Positions 8,851 to 17,400 of a stretch of DNA of 64,000 bases are shown here, in pieces. The stretch is taken from contig NZ_JOOE01000001.1 of NCBI RefSeq assembly GCF_000712135.1, positions 1,364,001-1,428,000 on the forward strand, read 5' to 3'. The translations under genes and the position numbers were made by a program. The notes beneath the pieces are model-generated. The model saw only the letters and a program-made list of their open reading frames with translations, made no database searches and had not been told where the DNA came from. Each line of letters opens with the position of its first letter. Position 1 is the first letter of the stretch. This DNA comes from Sphingomonas sp. UNC305MFCol5.2. Its GTDB lineage: Bacteria; Pseudomonadota; Alphaproteobacteria; Sphingomonadales; Sphingomonadaceae.

Positions 8851-9840
8851 TCAAAGCGGAACAACGCTCGCCTCGCCACCGAGAACAGTCTGCAGCGGAT
8901 TGCGCAGCGGCAATGTGAACGGCGCTGCTGACACTTCGAAGACATCGCCTTCCTCGGTCCTCACGCCATCGGCGAAGGACAAGGTCGCGGTGCCGAAGAA
9001 ATGGACGTGAACGTCGCCGGGGCGACGGAAAAGTCCATATTTGAAATGATGGTGCTCGAGATTGGCGATCGCGTGCGACATGTTCGCCTCGCCCGAGAGG
9101 AAGGGCTTTTCCCACAAGGTCTCGCCATTGCGGACGATCTTGCTGGTGCCCCGAACATCGGCAGGAAGCTCACCGACGAGCAACTCGGCCCCGAGCGATG
9201 CATGGCGCAGCTTGGAATGGGCGAGCCAGAGATAATTGCCGCGCTCGGTAATGTGGTCGGAGAACTCGTTGCCGAGCGCGAAGCCGAGGCGGCGCGGACG
9301 CCCCTCATCGTCGATCACGTAGATGCCGGCGATCTCGGGCTCCTCGCTCCCGTCGAGCGCGAAATCGGGCGAAGGCAGCGGCTGGCCCGGACCGATCAGC
9401 GACGACCCGTCCCCCTTGTAGAACCATTCAGGCTGGACGCCGGGCTTGCCGTCGGTGGGCTTGCCGCCCTCGAGCCCCATGTTGAACATGCGCATCGAAT
9501 CGGTGAGCGTGCCGCCCGCCGCGGCCTTGTGCATCTGGTCGCGACCCTCGGCCGAGCCGAGATGCGTAAGGCCAGTGCCGGTGACGTAGCAATGCGCGGG
9601 GTCGGGATGGTCGATCGGCGCGAGCAGGCGGCCCTCGGCTTCGGCGGCCGTGAGATCGATCGCCTCCCCTGCCCGCGCGCGTGCCGCATCTGCGAGCGAA
9701 ACCCCGTCGCGGATTGCCGCCAGCGCCAGCTCATACGTCGTGGCGACGCCGTTCAGCCGCACTGCAGCCTCGTCTTCGAGGAACGCGGCGACGCCCCGTC
9801 CACCGGCCGAGTCGCGAAACTGCACGAGCCTGAACGCCAT
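8851..9840 (-). CDS. Fumarylacetoacetate-hydrolase family protein, AraD1-like
   Basis: This 329-residue cytoplasmic protein has the FAH-superfamily C-terminal domain. Recognisable pieces are HCYVTGTGLTHLGSA near 83-97, GFALGNEFSDHITER with the metal-site type Glu, and HVHFFGTATLSFADGV near the end. Family members next to pentose genes are often called AraD1 and are linked to the last steps of non-phosphorylative pentose catabolism, acting on 2-keto-3-deoxy or 2,4-diketo-3-deoxy pentonates. That fits the dehydratase at 1643, whose product would feed it. A purine-rich GAAGAGGA sequence precedes the ATG. An operator-like site at 9871-9881 lies 31 bases upstream. The exact reaction (hydrolase or dehydratase) is inferred from neighbours, not from residues. 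Confidence 0.75.
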   Translation of the reverse strand: MAFRLVQFRDSAGGRGVAAFLEDEAAVRLNGVATTYELALAAIRDGVSLADAARARAGEAIDLTAAEAEGRLLAPIDHPDPAHCYVTGTGLTHLGSAEGRDQMHKAAAGGTLTDSMRMFNMGLEGGKPTDGKPGVQPEWFYKGDGSSLIGPGQPLPSPDFALDGSEEPEIAGIYVIDDEGRPRRLGFALGNEFSDHITERGNYLWLAHSKLRHASLGAELLVGELPADVRGTSKIVRNGETLWEKPFLSGEANMSHAIANLEHHHFKYGLFRRPGDVHVHFFGTATLSFADGVRTEEGDVFEVSAAPFTLPLRNPLQTVLGGEASVVPL

Positions 9841-9870
9841 AACCTCTGGATCCTCTTCCGATTCGGGTAA

Positions 9871-9881
9871 TAGTCAGACTT
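9871..9881 (-). promoter_or_regulatory. Operator-like site for FadR-type regulator (FAH/glycosidase operon)
   Basis: On the minus strand it reads AAGTCTGACTA, with the same AGTC-T-GACT core as the site before the dehydratase. It lies 31 bases before the FAH-family start, a normal position for a repressor site. Confidence 0.55.
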
Positions 9882-10038
9882 ATATGCGGCGAACGGCGGA
9901 TCAGTCCAGTCGATCTGTGCGCCGTGCCAGTAGCAGATTGCGCCAAAGGCAGGGGAAAAGCTACGATTCTGCGCGGCTTGGTCGAAACCGGGCCAGCCTG
10001 CAATAAAGCGCTTGCGAGAATCCGCGGTGCTCGTATTT

Positions 10039-10049
10039 TTGTCTGACTA
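10039..10049 (+). promoter_or_regulatory. Operator-like site for FadR-type regulator (arabinanase/permease operon)
   Basis: TTGTCTGACTA matches the pattern T.GTNNNAC.A fully. It lies about 150 bases before the probable arabinanase start, on the side of the divergent gap that faces that gene. Confidence 0.55.
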
Positions 10050-10194
10050 ATCAAACCGTGCTTGTCAGAATGGGCCCGCCCATCGGAGTGCGAAGAGGGG
10101 GAGAGGAAAGAGAACGTGGCTCTAGAACGCAGCATTCCCTGTTCGACGACTCTCGCCGCGTCGGTCTCGTTCGACTGACACGGGAGGCAGAGGC

Positions 10195-11214
10195 ATTATC
10201 CGCATCTCTTGCCTTCGCTTTCTGCTCCCGGCGCTCCTTGCCGGGATAGCGGGAGAGCAGGCTTCGGCACAGGCGAACCCGCCTGCGCCGGCGCGGTTCA
10301 ATGCGCGCATTGCCGGCGACATCGCACCGCTGCACGATCCCGCGATCATCCGCGAGGGCGGCAGCTTCTATCTGTTCACGACCAGCCAGCAGCGCGACGG
10401 CAAGGGCCTGATCCATATCCGCACGTCGAAAGACCTCACAAATTGGGCACGCGCTCCTTCCGTATTCACGGAAATGCCGGGCTGGGTGAAGGACACAGTC
10501 CCCGACGCGCGCGGGATCTGGGCGCCGGACGTGAGCTTTTCGCACGGCGAGTATCGCGTCTATTATTCGGTCTCGACCTTCGGGAAGAACCGCTCGGCGA
10601 TCGGACTGGTGACCTCTCCTTCGCTCGAGAAGCCGGTGTGGACCGACAAGGGTCTCGTGTTTCGGTCCAACCCGAGCGACGATTTCAATGCGATCGATCC
10701 GAACCTGTTCGAAGACGCGGAGGGACGCCAATGGCTGGCGTTCGGCAGCTTCTGGTCGGGGCTCAAGATGATCCGGCTCGATCCCGGGACCGGGCTGCGC
10801 ACGACACAGGACGCCCGGGTCTACGCGCTCGCCCGGCGCGGAGGGCCCGGCGCGATCGAAGCGCCGTTCGTGATCCACCGCCGCGATTTCTACTATCTGT
10901 TCGCATCGTTCGATTTCTGCTGCCGGGGCGCGGCCAGCACCTATTACACCGTGGTCGGGCGTTCGAAGAACTCGACAGGTCCGTATCGCGACCGTGAGGG
11001 AAAGAAGATGATGGACGGCGGCGGTCTGCTCGTCCTTCACGCCGACCTCGACCGGGGCAAGCGCTTCGTCGGCCCGGGACACGTCGCGATCCTGCGCGAG
11101 CCGAAGCAGGATTACATCGTCTACCACGCTTATGATACGCAAGCGCGCGGCGTGCCGACGCTCCGCATCCAGCCGCTCGGCTGGACGGACGACGGCTGGC
11201 CGGTCGCACTCTGA
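10195..11214 (+). CDS. GH43 arabinan endo-1,5-alpha-L-arabinosidase, probable ATT start
   Basis: The frame encodes a GH43 five-bladed propeller enzyme expected to cut alpha-1,5-arabinan outside the cytoplasm. Counting from 10195, the catalytic base is Asp48 (LHDPAIIREGG), the pKa modulator Asp168 (FNAIDPNLFE) and the acid Glu222 (GAIEAPFVIHRRDFYYLF). The first ATG in frame, at 10474, would remove the catalytic Asp48 and the first blade, so it cannot be the real start. Upstream the frame is open to a TAG at 10123 without any ATG, GTG or TTG. A GGAGG at 10183-10187 sits seven bases before ATT at 10195, and that start gives a convincing signal peptide (RISCLRFLLPALLAGIAG, cleavage near ASAQA). 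The result is 339 residues, normal for the family. A sequence error that hides an ATG is the alternative. Confidence 0.82.
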   Translation: MIRISCLRFLLPALLAGIAGEQASAQANPPAPARFNARIAGDIAPLHDPAIIREGGSFYLFTTSQQRDGKGLIHIRTSKDLTNWARAPSVFTEMPGWVKDTVPDARGIWAPDVSFSHGEYRVYYSVSTFGKNRSAIGLVTSPSLEKPVWTDKGLVFRSNPSDDFNAIDPNLFEDAEGRQWLAFGSFWSGLKMIRLDPGTGLRTTQDARVYALARRGGPGAIEAPFVIHRRDFYYLFASFDFCCRGAASTYYTVVGRSKNSTGPYRDREGKKMMDGGGLLVLHADLDRGKRFVGPGHVAILREPKQDYIVYHAYDTQARGVPTLRIQPLGWTDDGWPVAL

Positions 11215-11245
11215 GAAAAGCCAACCCCAGGAGAAGAGCAAGCCC

Positions 11246-12556
11246 ATGCCAGCCGTTCCCATTCAACCCCAGGCCGGCGCCCCGTCGGTCGCAGGCGTAC
11301 CCTATCGCGCCGCACTCTCGATGCTGGCCACGCTCTTCTTCATGTGGGGCTTCATCAGCGTCATCAACGGCACGCTGCTGCCGCACCTGCGCAGCGTGTT
11401 CGAACTCAGTTATTTCGAGACCGGACTGATCGAATCCGTCTGGTTCATCGGCTATCTCCTCGCGTCGATTCCCGCGGCGAAGCTGATCGAGCGGATCGGC
11501 TATCAGCGCGCGCTGACCGTCGGCCTGTCAGTCATGACCCTCGGGTCGCTCGGCATGATCCTCGCCGCATATCTCGTCTCTTACGAAGTGACCGTCGCGT
11601 CGCTATTCGTGGTCTCGTGCGGCATCGCGCTGCTGCAGGTCGCGGCGAACCCCTATGTCGCGGTGATCGGCCCGCCCGAGAGCGCCGAGCGGCGCCTCAC
11701 CCTCGTGCAGGCGTTCAACACCACCGGCGACGTGCTGGCGATCCTGTTCGGCAAGTATCTGATCCTCGCACGCACCACCGCCGGCACGACCGCGCACGGC
11801 ACGGTGCTCACCCCCGAGCAGCGCCTCGCCGACGCGCAGGCGACCCAGCTGCCCTATCTCATCGTCGCGATCGTGCTGGCGGCGCTCGCTGTCATGATCG
11901 CTCGCGCCAAGCTTCCCGCACTGGGATCGGCGACCTCCCGCGTTTCGGCCGAGGCGCGCCGCGGGCTCTCCTTGTTCAACCACCGCAACCTGATCCTCGG
12001 CTGCGTCGGCATTGCGCTGTGCGTGCTCGCCGAGATCGGCGTGGGCAGCTATTTCATCAACTTCGCCTCGCAGCCGGACGTCGCCAATTTGACGCAGGAG
12101 CACGCCGCGACCTACCTCACGCTCTTCTGGGGCGGGATGATGGTCGGCCGGTTCGCCGGCGCGGCGCTGATGCAGAGGATCGCGCCCGAGCGAGTGCTGG
12201 CGATTTTCGCGCTGATCGCGATCGCGGGCTCGCTGACTGCGGTTTTCGCGACCGGACCGGTCGCGATGTACGGCCTGATCGTGGTCGGGCTCGGCCTCTC
12301 GATCATGTTCCCCGCCATCTTCGCACTGGCGATTCGCGGACTGGGACCGCTGACCGAGGAAGGATCGGGCCTGCTGATCATGTCGATCGCGGGCGGCGCG
12401 CTCGCCGCGTTCCAGGGCAAGATCGGTGACGCGTACGGGCTGCACTGGGGCTTCCTGGTGACTACGGCCTGTGCGCTCTACGTCCTGTTCTACGCGCTGT
12501 GGGGCTGCAAGGTGACCAACCCGGTCGCCGACGAGCCGGCCACCGCCGTCGAATAA
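11246..12556 (+). CDS. Sugar:proton symporter, MFS FucP-type
   Basis: The 436-residue inner-membrane permease belongs to the fucose/glucose/galactose FHS branch of the MFS. Recognisable parts are the first helix with LATLFFMWGFISVINGTLLPHL, the early acidic pair region LIESVWFIGYLLASIPAAKL, and QVAANPYVAVIGPPESAERRLTLVQAFNTTG in helices 4-5. About twelve helices are evident. The start at 11246 has AGGAGAAG ten bases upstream; the longer frame from 11132 reads through the end of the arabinanase gene and is not real. It lies 31 bases after the arabinanase, so both are one operon, and it probably imports L-arabinose or arabino-oligosaccharides released outside. Substrate is inferred from neighbours. 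Confidence 0.88.
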   Translation: MPAVPIQPQAGAPSVAGVPYRAALSMLATLFFMWGFISVINGTLLPHLRSVFELSYFETGLIESVWFIGYLLASIPAAKLIERIGYQRALTVGLSVMTLGSLGMILAAYLVSYEVTVASLFVVSCGIALLQVAANPYVAVIGPPESAERRLTLVQAFNTTGDVLAILFGKYLILARTTAGTTAHGTVLTPEQRLADAQATQLPYLIVAIVLAALAVMIARAKLPALGSATSRVSAEARRGLSLFNHRNLILGCVGIALCVLAEIGVGSYFINFASQPDVANLTQEHAATYLTLFWGGMMVGRFAGAALMQRIAPERVLAIFALIAIAGSLTAVFATGPVAMYGLIVVGLGLSIMFPAIFALAIRGLGPLTEEGSGLLIMSIAGGALAAFQGKIGDAYGLHWGFLVTTACALYVLFYALWGCKVTNPVADEPATAVE

Positions 12557-12596
12557 ATCCGGCTCCCCGCGCTAGAGGGAAGTGCGGGAAATGGAG

Positions 12597-12625
12597 AAGG
12601 CCGGGCATCTAGCCCGGCCTTTTTC
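12597..12625 (+). terminator. Rho-independent terminator after permease gene
   Basis: GGCCGGGC (12599-12606) and GCCCGGCC (12612-12619) form a GC stem with a five-base loop, followed by five T residues. It lies between the convergent permease and regulator genes and is best suited to ending the plus-strand operon. Confidence 0.85.
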
Positions 12626-12653
12626 TTACCCCCAATCCGCAAAGCGCAGGGAA

Positions 12654-13442
12654 CTAGCCCGCCGCGACCTCGCGGCGCAGGCTCTTGGCCTGGCGGAGCT
12701 TGGGCCCCTTGCTGCGCGTCGTGTCGAGGAACGCCATGTCGACGAGGTGCGCCATCGCAGCGTGCGCGCCTTCGGGATCCCCTGCCGCGATCGCATCGAA
12801 CACACGCTGGTGATCGGGCACGGGATCGCGGCGCAGCGGGCTGTTGCGCTGCTTGAAGATCGTCGTCCACGCCACCGCGGCACTGACGCTGGTAGTGAGC
12901 GAGGTGATGAAGGGATTGGCCGAGGCCTCCAGCAGCGCCGCGTGGAAGTCCTGGTCGGCGATCCGGCCTTCCTCCACCGCCAGCGTGTGCTTCTCCATCG
13001 CCTCGAGCGCCGCAGCCATGCGCGTCAGCTGGGCATCGGTGCGGCGTTCGGCCGCCAGCGCAGCGGCCTCGGGCTCGAAGATCTTCCGCAACTCGAACAG
13101 GCTGTAGAGCAATTCGTCGTCGGGCTCGAACTCGAAGATCCACGACAGCACGTCGGGATCGAGCAAATGCCATTTCTCGCGATCGCTGACGCGCGTGCCG
13201 GTGCGCGGGCGGCTTTCGACCAGTCCCTTGGCGGCGAGAATACGTAGCGCCTCGCGGTACGCGGTGCGCGAGACGTGGAGCCGGTCGCTTGCCGCGACTT
13301 CGTTGTTGAGGATCTCGCCGGGCTTGTAACGTCCCGAGACGATCAGGATGCCGAGATCGCGTGCGATCGTGCCGTGCAGGCGCAGCGACTTGCGCCGGGC
13401 CCGGACGTTGAGCGGCTTGGCGGTCTTGACCTTTGCAACCAT
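12654..13442 (-). CDS. GntR-family transcriptional regulator, FadR (FCD) type
   Basis: The 262-residue protein has a winged helix-turn-helix at about 25-95 (ARDLGILIVSGRYKPGE, then VSRTAYREALRILAAKGL and the wing ESRPRTGTRV) and an FCD effector domain with the usual FELRKIFEPEAAALAA, DQDFHAALLEASANPF and a late DHQRVFDAI segment containing metal-site histidines. Such proteins usually repress sugar-acid catabolism and are released by a pathway intermediate. It sits at the end of the pentose locus, and the repeated motif T.GTCTGAC.A upstream of the dehydratase, FAH and arabinanase genes is of the class these proteins bind. One variant site (13672) lies upstream of its own gene, suggesting autoregulation. 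The effector, perhaps a keto-deoxy-pentonate, is a guess. Confidence 0.88.
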   Translation of the reverse strand: MVAKVKTAKPLNVRARRKSLRLHGTIARDLGILIVSGRYKPGEILNNEVAASDRLHVSRTAYREALRILAAKGLVESRPRTGTRVSDREKWHLLDPDVLSWIFEFEPDDELLYSLFELRKIFEPEAAALAAERRTDAQLTRMAAALEAMEKHTLAVEEGRIADQDFHAALLEASANPFITSLTTSVSAAVAWTTIFKQRNSPLRRDPVPDHQRVFDAIAAGDPEGAHAAMAHLVDMAFLDTTRSKGPKLRQAKSLRREVAAG

Positions 13443-13783
13443 GGCTCGATCCTAGCGCTCCGAAGGGGCGGGGTACAACCTGTCGATCATTCGGGCCGGG
13501 TGATGAATACATTCCACGAGAGCTGTTTCAGGACAGCTTTCCGCATGCGTCCCCCGAAAGCGGCGCGGGGATGCCCGCGAACGCCGCTTCGGCACGAACA
13601 TTGGCGCTGTTGATCCCCTTGAGATCGCCATGGTGCAGCTGAACGCCCGGCAAGCATCCTCCCCTTGTCAATTGTCTGATGAATGAGAGGAAAGCGCCGG
13701 CCTGTCAACGCCGTGGCGCGGACATCTTCGTTGACCCTTCCCGCATCTCCACTAGGCTGCGCAAAACTTCGGGAGGAATGGCG
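13443..13783. promoter_or_regulatory. Divergent region between regulator and IalB-like gene
   Basis: This 341-base stretch contains no credible gene. It holds the operator-like site at 13672-13682 and must carry the promoters of both flanking genes. The rest shows no clear motif. Confidence 0.5.
13672..13682 (+). promoter_or_regulatory. Variant FadR-type operator-like site
   Basis: TTGTCTGATGA differs from the site at 10039 in two positions. It lies 230 bases before the regulator start and about 100 bases before the IalB-like start, so it may serve either or neither. Confidence 0.35.
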
Positions 13784-14392
13784 ATGACGATCGTGGCAGT
13801 GCTGGCGGCAAGCGCAAGCTGGATGGCGTTCGGAGCGCAGGCCCAGACGTCGCCCGCCCCCGCCCCCGCCGCCGCTCCGGCGGCACCTCAGGCTGCGGGC
13901 CCCGCATGGCAGCTGGTATGCAGCCCGGCGCCGGCGGCGAGCCCCACTCCCGCCCCGGCTCCAGCCGCCAATCAGCCGTGCAGCCTCGTCCAGAATCTGC
14001 TGGCCGGCGAACAGAAGCAAAGGCTGCTGACGGTGATCCTGCAGCGCACCCCGCAGGCCGGACACAATATGACGATCGCGCTTCCGCACGGCGTTTTGTT
14101 CCCGCGCGGCGTCAGCGTTCAGGTCGACGAAGCGGCGGAGAAGCCGCTGGTGGTGCAGACCAGCGACCAGAACGGCGCTTACACCGGGACACCCATCGAT
14201 GCGGCGACGCTGGCGGCGATGCGCGACGGCAAGACGCTCAAGATCGGATTCACCGCCGGCAATGGCCAGCGGATCATCGTGCCGGTGACCCTCAGGGACT
14301 TTCCGGCTGGGCTCACGGCGCTCGACAAGAGCCCATTGCCGCCGGCCCCCGCGCCTGCACGGCCTGCGGCACCCCCGCCCGCGCCGCGCTGA
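13784..14392 (+). CDS. Invasion-associated locus B (IalB) family secreted protein
   Basis: The 202-residue protein has a signal peptide (to about GAQAQ), a Pro/Ala-rich linker, an IalB-like domain (WQLVC at 42-46, PCSLVQNLLA, LPHGVLFPRGVSVQVD, LRDFPAGLTAL) and a second Pro/Ala-rich tail. IalB proteins are periplasmic or envelope proteins of unclear function in alphaproteobacteria. The first cysteine pair is present (C46, C66), but the second cysteine pair of typical members, around the QTSDQNGAYTGTP segment, is missing, so one disulfide is lost. The start at 13784 is six bases after GGAGGA; the ATG at 13778 is too close to it. Nothing ties it functionally to the pentose genes. Confidence 0.7.
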   Translation: MTIVAVLAASASWMAFGAQAQTSPAPAPAAAPAAPQAAGPAWQLVCSPAPAASPTPAPAPAANQPCSLVQNLLAGEQKQRLLTVILQRTPQAGHNMTIALPHGVLFPRGVSVQVDEAAEKPLVVQTSDQNGAYTGTPIDAATLAAMRDGKTLKIGFTAGNGQRIIVPVTLRDFPAGLTALDKSPLPPAPAPARPAAPPPAPR

Positions 14393-14484
14393 TCTCCAGG
14401 CCTTTCAGCTGCTGAACGCAGGAAGCGCGGCCTCTCGGCTGCGCTTCCCTGTCCCTCCGGCACGCGGCCGGCGCCAAAATGTGC

Positions 14485-17400
14485 TCAGGGCACCGGGTTG
14501 GTCGGCGTCAATGCCGTCCCCGCCGATGGCGCCACCGCAGTACCGGTCAGGCTCACGTTGATGTTCGCCGTGGTGGCGGTCGGGGTGTTGCCCTTGGCGT
14601 TCCAGGTCGCGATCGCGTCGTCGTCGAGGCCGGCGCCGCCTTCGACGAAGCCCGTCAAGAACAGCCGGTTGGTGTTCGAAAGGTCGGACACGCGCAGCCG
14701 CAACTGGGTGGTCGGCCCTCCGGCCAGGATATCGTTATTGCGGATGTCGGCATAGACCTGGTTGGATTCGCCGGCTGTGGACGAGCCCGACGTGATGCCG
14801 ATGTCCGCGACCTGCGCGGCAGTGGACTGGATGTTGTTGTTGTCGAGCGTGATATCGAGCCGCGCCGTGTTGAAGCGCGCCTGCGCCTCTACCGCGTAGT
14901 TGGCCGTACTGCCGGCAGCCAGGGTGACATTGTTGTTGCGGGCCTCGACAATCATGTTCGAGGTTTCCTGCGCGATGAAGCGGAGGCCTGCGCCGATGAC
15001 GTTGGCCGTGATCGTATTGCCGTTGGCGCGGCCCATCACGTTCGAATCGAGGAACGACGTGATGTTGATCCCGTGCCCTTCACGCGACTGGATCGTGTTG
15101 CCGTTGACGTTGAAGTTCACCGTCGCGGTATCGTTGCCGTTGATGTCGATGCCCGCGCCCAAACCGGCCTGGCTGTCGATCACATTGTTGACGATGTCTA
15201 CATTCACGATCGAATCGTCCTCGCCGACTATCTGGATGCCCTGAGTCAACAGACGCAGGAAATCGCTGTCGATGACGTCGATGTTTGTCGTCGGCGTGCC
15301 GGCGGCAACGCTGAAGCTCCGGAACTGCAGGCCACCTTCGCCGATGGCGCTGCTCTGAGTATCGCGGAAGATCACGTTGTTCAGGGTCAGGTTGAGGTTC
15401 ACGTCGGTATTGACGATGTCGAGGCTGTTGGTTTCCGACAGCGCGATCTCGGTGTTGGTGAGCGACGACGTGCCCGAGAGGTTGGTGAACTCGATGCCGC
15501 TCTCGTGCGCGCCGTTGCCTGCGCCCGTGATCAGGCTGTTGTTGAGCTGGAAGTTGCTGACGTTGATGCCGACGATGCCGTTGTCGGCGATGGTGCCGGT
15601 GATGTTGATGTTCTCGAACACCGCGGTGGCGACACCGTTCATGAAGATCGCGGCATTGGCGCCGGTGTGATCGAAGTCATCGCCTGCGGCGCCATTGGTG
15701 GTGCTGGCGCTGGTCAGATTCAGATTGCTGATGTTGACCAGAGCGGTGTTGAGCAATTCGATCCCGCGCTGGGTGATGTTCTGGATCGTACCGCCCGATC
15801 CATCAGTGGTGCCGGTGCCGGTGATCGTGAGCCCGCCTGCGCCGCCGGTAGTATTGAGCACGATGCCTCGCGTGCCGCCGTTCGCCGCGATCGACAGGAA
15901 GTTGAGCCCGCCCGCCCCGATGTTGGTGTTGACGAGGTTCAGCGCGATCCCGCCAACCGACGTGATCGTGTTGTTGGCGCCGGTGATTGTCAGCGAGCCC
16001 GCGCCTGCCGTGGTCGAGGTGCCGGTGATCCCGCGCCCGCTGGTGGTGTCGATATCGAGATTGCCGCCGGTGAACGACACCGCGGCGCCGGTTCCGGCGG
16101 TGTTGTCGAACTGGATCGCGTTGGTGGTGCCGGTGCTGAGCGTCTTGGTGGCGCCCGAGAAGGCGATGGTGCCGCCGGTGTTGTTGTTGAGGAGGATGCC
16201 GTTGGCGGCGCCACCGGTCGCGGAGATGTTTCCGGAGAAGGCCACGGCACCGCCGGTATGGCTGCTGACCTCGACGACATTGCCGGCGCTGGTCTTGGTG
16301 ATCGATGCGGCGACGGTGACGTTGCCGCTGCCGCCAGTGACATTGACTCCGTCGCCGCCGACCCCGGCGCCGATCGTGCCGCCGTTGATCGCGATCGCGC
16401 CGGTCGCGCCCGCCGCGCCGACGACCGAGACGCCGTGGGCCGTGGTGTTGTTGATCGTGACGCTGGTGAAGGTCACGGTCCCGTTGCCCGCCCCGTTGAT
16501 CTCGATGCCGTCGCCGGAGACCGTGCCGGTGCCGATCGTGGTCGCGCCGAAGCTGACATTGGCGGCCGAGCCGTTGCCGATGAAGATGCCGTCATTGCCG
16601 CCGCTGGTCGCGGCGACGCTGGTGGTGCCGCCGCTGAACCCGCCGCCGCCGACGCTGTCGAGATTGTTGAGGTTGATCGCGATGCCGGCGACCGTGCCGG
16701 TGTTCTGCAGCGACGCGAAGTTGATGCCGCCGGCGCCGGCGCTCACTCCAGTGAGATTGATGACCTGGCCGGTCGTGGTCTGGATGGTGTTCCCGGTACC
16801 GGTGACGGTCACCGTCCCGCCGCCGGTCGCGCTGAAGCCCGCGCCGCTGGTGGTGACGATATCGAGGCCGTTGCCGCCGACCAAGGGTGCGAAGTTGACC
16901 GTCGCGCCAGCATTGTTGCTCAGCGTCACGGCATTGTTCGCGCCCGTGTTGAGGCTGATCGTCTGGCCAGTGAAGCTGACGGTGCCTCCGGTGTTGTTGG
17001 CGATGCTGATGCCGAGGCTCGTATCGGTGAGATTGCCCGATAGCGTCGCGGTGCCGCCGGTGCGGTTGGTCGCTTCGAACGAGCGCGACGCAGCGCCGCT
17101 CGTAGTGATCGTACCGCCATAGGTGAAGTTGAGCGCGTCGCCGGCGAGCGAGACGCCGCGGGTGGTGGCGGTGATCGCGCCTCCGCCGATATTGACCGTG
17201 CCGGTGATCGTGCCGGCACCGGTGCGCTGGACGAACACGCCGTTGGCGCCGCTGGTGTTGCTCGCCGAGGCGAAGGACAGATCGACCGCCGTCGCCGTGC
17301 CGCCGGTATCGGTGATGCTGAGCAAGGTGCCGCTGGTCGTGGTGATCGAATTGCCGCTGCCCTGGACGTTCACCGTGCCGCCGCCGGTGACGATCATCGC

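Larger units (their letters stand above)
9841..10194. promoter_or_regulatory. Divergent promoter region between FAH gene and arabinanase gene
   Basis: This 354-base gap separates two divergent pentose operons. It holds two operator-like sites (9871-9881 and 10039-10049), each placed nearer to one of the genes, and a further half-like TTGTCAGAAT at about 10062. No credible gene is present. The apparent ORF at 9650-10006 is a shadow. Confidence 0.6.
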
